A stretch of DNA of 7,866 nt from CAYMST01 sp964393115 (GTDB lineage: Bacteria; Bacteroidota; Bacteroidia; Cytophagales; Cyclobacteriaceae), in contig CAYMST010000223.1 of NCBI GenBank assembly GCA_964393115.1, positions 1 through 7,866 of the forward strand, given 5' to 3'. Shown piece after piece: positions 6,578-7,866 of the stretch. The stretch's first letter is position 1; every line of letters begins with the position of its first letter. Both the position numbers and the translations under genes were made by a program. The notes under the pieces were generated by a model, which did not search any database, was not told the DNA's origin, and worked only from the letters and a program-made list of their open reading frames with translations.

Positions 6578-7866
6578 ATGAGCAGCAAATACTTCATCAT
6601 CGATTTTGACAGCACATTCACTCAAGTAGAGGCATTGGACGTATTGTGTGAAGTATCTTTAGAAGGTAAGCCAGAAAAGGACGAGGTACTCAAGAAAATA
6701 CAAGACATCACTAATCTTGGCATGGAGGGTAGGCTCAACTTTAGAGAGAGTCTTGAGCAGCGACTGGAGCTCCTAAGTGCCAATAAAAATCATCTTGAAG
6801 AACTCATTTATCGACTGAAAGGCAAAGTATCTAAATCATTTGTCCGAAATAGTGCATTCCTAAAAGATCAAAGTGATCAGATCATTATTCTATCTAATGG
6901 GTTTAAAGATTTTATCAACCCAGTGGTAGAAGAATATGGAATCAAAGCGGAAAATGTATATGCCAATGAGTTTACGTATGACAGCAAAGGACAAATAACA
7001 GGTTTTAACCCTGAAAACCTACTTTCACAAGAGGGAGGAAAGCCCAAGGTAGTAGAATCTCTTAAACTGGATGGAGAGGTTTATGTCATAGGCGATGGCT
7101 ACACTGATTATCAAATCCGTGAAGCTAACCAAGCAGATAAATTTTTCGCGTTTACAGAAAATGCGCCTAGACAACGTGTTATTGATGTCGCTGATCACGT
7201 TGCCCCATCTCTAGACGAAATACTTTTCGTCCTAGGATATGAGAACAGAGCTTTGTCTTATCCTAAAAGTAGAATTAAAATTTTGCTTCTTGAAAATGTT
7301 CACCCCGTGGCCGTTGACCTTTTCAAGAGAGAAGGATTTGATGTTGAAATAGCAAAAGGCGCTTTAAATGAAGAGGAACTCATTGAGAAAATAAAAGATG
7401 TTTCCTTTCTCGGAATCAGGTCAAAAACCAATGTGACAGCAAAAGCGCTAGAACACGCCAAAAAATTGATGGGTATTGGTGCATTTTGTATTGGTACCAA
7501 TCAAATAGACTTAAAAGCCTGTACGGAAAAGGGGGTAGTCGTCTTCAATGCTCCATTTAGCAATACCAGGTCTGTCGTAGAGCTTGCCGTAGGCGAGATG
7601 ATCATGCTTATCCGTAACCTTCCTGATGTCATGAGTGGCATGCATCAAAGTAAATGGAACAAATCAGCCAAAGGAAGTAATGAAGTCCGAGGGAAAAACT
7701 TAGGGATAATCGGATATGGAAATATCGGAGCACAGCTCTCTGTAGTAGCAGAAGCACTTGGAATGAGCGTCTACTATTACGATTTGGTGGAGCGATTGGG
7801 AATTGGGAACGCCAAAAAATGCGAAACACTCGAAGAGCTTCTCGGTATAGCGGATGTCATATCACT
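6578..7866 (+). CDS. serA: Phosphoserine phosphatase-phosphoglycerate dehydrogenase fusion (SerB-SerA), C-terminus off window
   Basis: One uninterrupted frame of 429 residues joins two serine-pathway enzymes and leaves the right edge open. Residues 1 to about 220 are a HAD-IB phosphatase like SerB. It has DFDST with nucleophile D9 and acid/base D11 (motif I), LSNGF with S106 (motif II), GGKPK with K155 (motif III) and GDGYTD at 172-177 (motif IV). After a short link, residues from about 231 are an E. coli-type SerA: KILLLENVH, GIRSKTNVT (279-287), IGAFCIGTNQIDL (300-312), NAPFSNTRSVVELAVGE (324-340), and the NAD-binding loop GYGNIG (379-384). The SerA substrate/catalytic His region and any ACT domain should lie in the missing ~200 residues. 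SerA oxidises 3-phosphoglycerate and SerB releases serine from phosphoserine; SerC, acting between them, is not in the window. ATG at 6578 puts motif I at the family-typical distance from the N-terminus. The domain calls are firm; phosphoserine as the HAD substrate is inferred. Confidence 0.92.
   Translation, partial: MSSKYFIIDFDSTFTQVEALDVLCEVSLEGKPEKDEVLKKIQDITNLGMEGRLNFRESLEQRLELLSANKNHLEELIYRLKGKVSKSFVRNSAFLKDQSDQIIILSNGFKDFINPVVEEYGIKAENVYANEFTYDSKGQITGFNPENLLSQEGGKPKVVESLKLDGEVYVIGDGYTDYQIREANQADKFFAFTENAPRQRVIDVADHVAPSLDEILFVLGYENRALSYPKSRIKILLLENVHPVAVDLFKREGFDVEIAKGALNEEELIEKIKDVSFLGIRSKTNVTAKALEHAKKLMGIGAFCIGTNQIDLKACTEKGVVVFNAPFSNTRSVVELAVGEMIMLIRNLPDVMSGMHQSKWNKSAKGSNEVRGKNLGIIGYGNIGAQLSVVAEALGMSVYYYDLVERLGIGNAKKCETLEELLGIADVIS

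Noticed and set aside
7300..7829. Two 66-codon - strand frames
   Set aside because: Both are antisense to the SerA domain and show no family features.
1..7866. CRISPR array, tRNA/rRNA gene, insertion sequence, toxin-antitoxin or phage-defence system
   Set aside because: Read by eye on both strands, I found no regular repeat-spacer pattern, RNA-gene signature, transposase or terminal repeats, and every sizeable gene has a housekeeping or transport family assignment except the lipoprotein.

Overview
The window looks like a chromosomal segment of a Bacteroidota bacterium, most likely a marine Cytophagales or related lineage. The evidence is AT-rich DNA, few Shine-Dalgarno-like leaders, several matches to the Bacteroidota promoter signature (TTTG, about 19 nt, TAnnTTTG), a lipoprotein whose mature start resembles a Bacteroidota surface-export signal, and a SerB-SerA fusion. 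The lineage is inferred from gene style and was not tested. Six of the seven genes belong to recognisable families. I see no mobile element, CRISPR array, tRNA, rRNA or defence system.

Left part (1-1769): the 5' part of a leftward GH15 glycoside hydrolase (glucoamylase/trehalase type) runs off the left edge. It is separated by about 200 nt from a rightward pair. That spacer holds a strong promoter match for the rightward pair, a weaker one for GH15, and two short inverted repeats.

Centre (1770-5290): a rightward two-gene unit encodes a two-transmembrane K+ channel with RCK domains and, with no gap, a small lipoprotein of unknown function. It converges on a leftward two-gene unit encoding a CPA1-type Na+/H+ antiporter followed by a bacterial GPP34 (GOLPH3-like) protein. 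A clear intrinsic terminator for the leftward unit lies in the 94-nt convergent gap. K+ and Na+/H+ transport genes therefore sit end to end, each with a small accessory gene downstream. This may reflect a local ion-homeostasis theme, but the two units are transcribed separately.

Right part (5291-7866): a leftward single-gene aldo/keto reductase lies behind a weak terminator. Divergent from it is a rightward gene fusing a phosphoserine-phosphatase-like HAD domain to an E. coli-type phosphoglycerate dehydrogenase. It would combine the first and last steps of the phosphorylated serine pathway in one chain. It runs off the right edge.

The items most worth a second look are the SerB-SerA fusion, the antiporter/GPP34 pair (whose GPP34 protein appears to lack the eukaryotic PI4P-binding residues), and the K+ channel/lipoprotein pair. 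No wholly new system can be claimed from the sequence alone.
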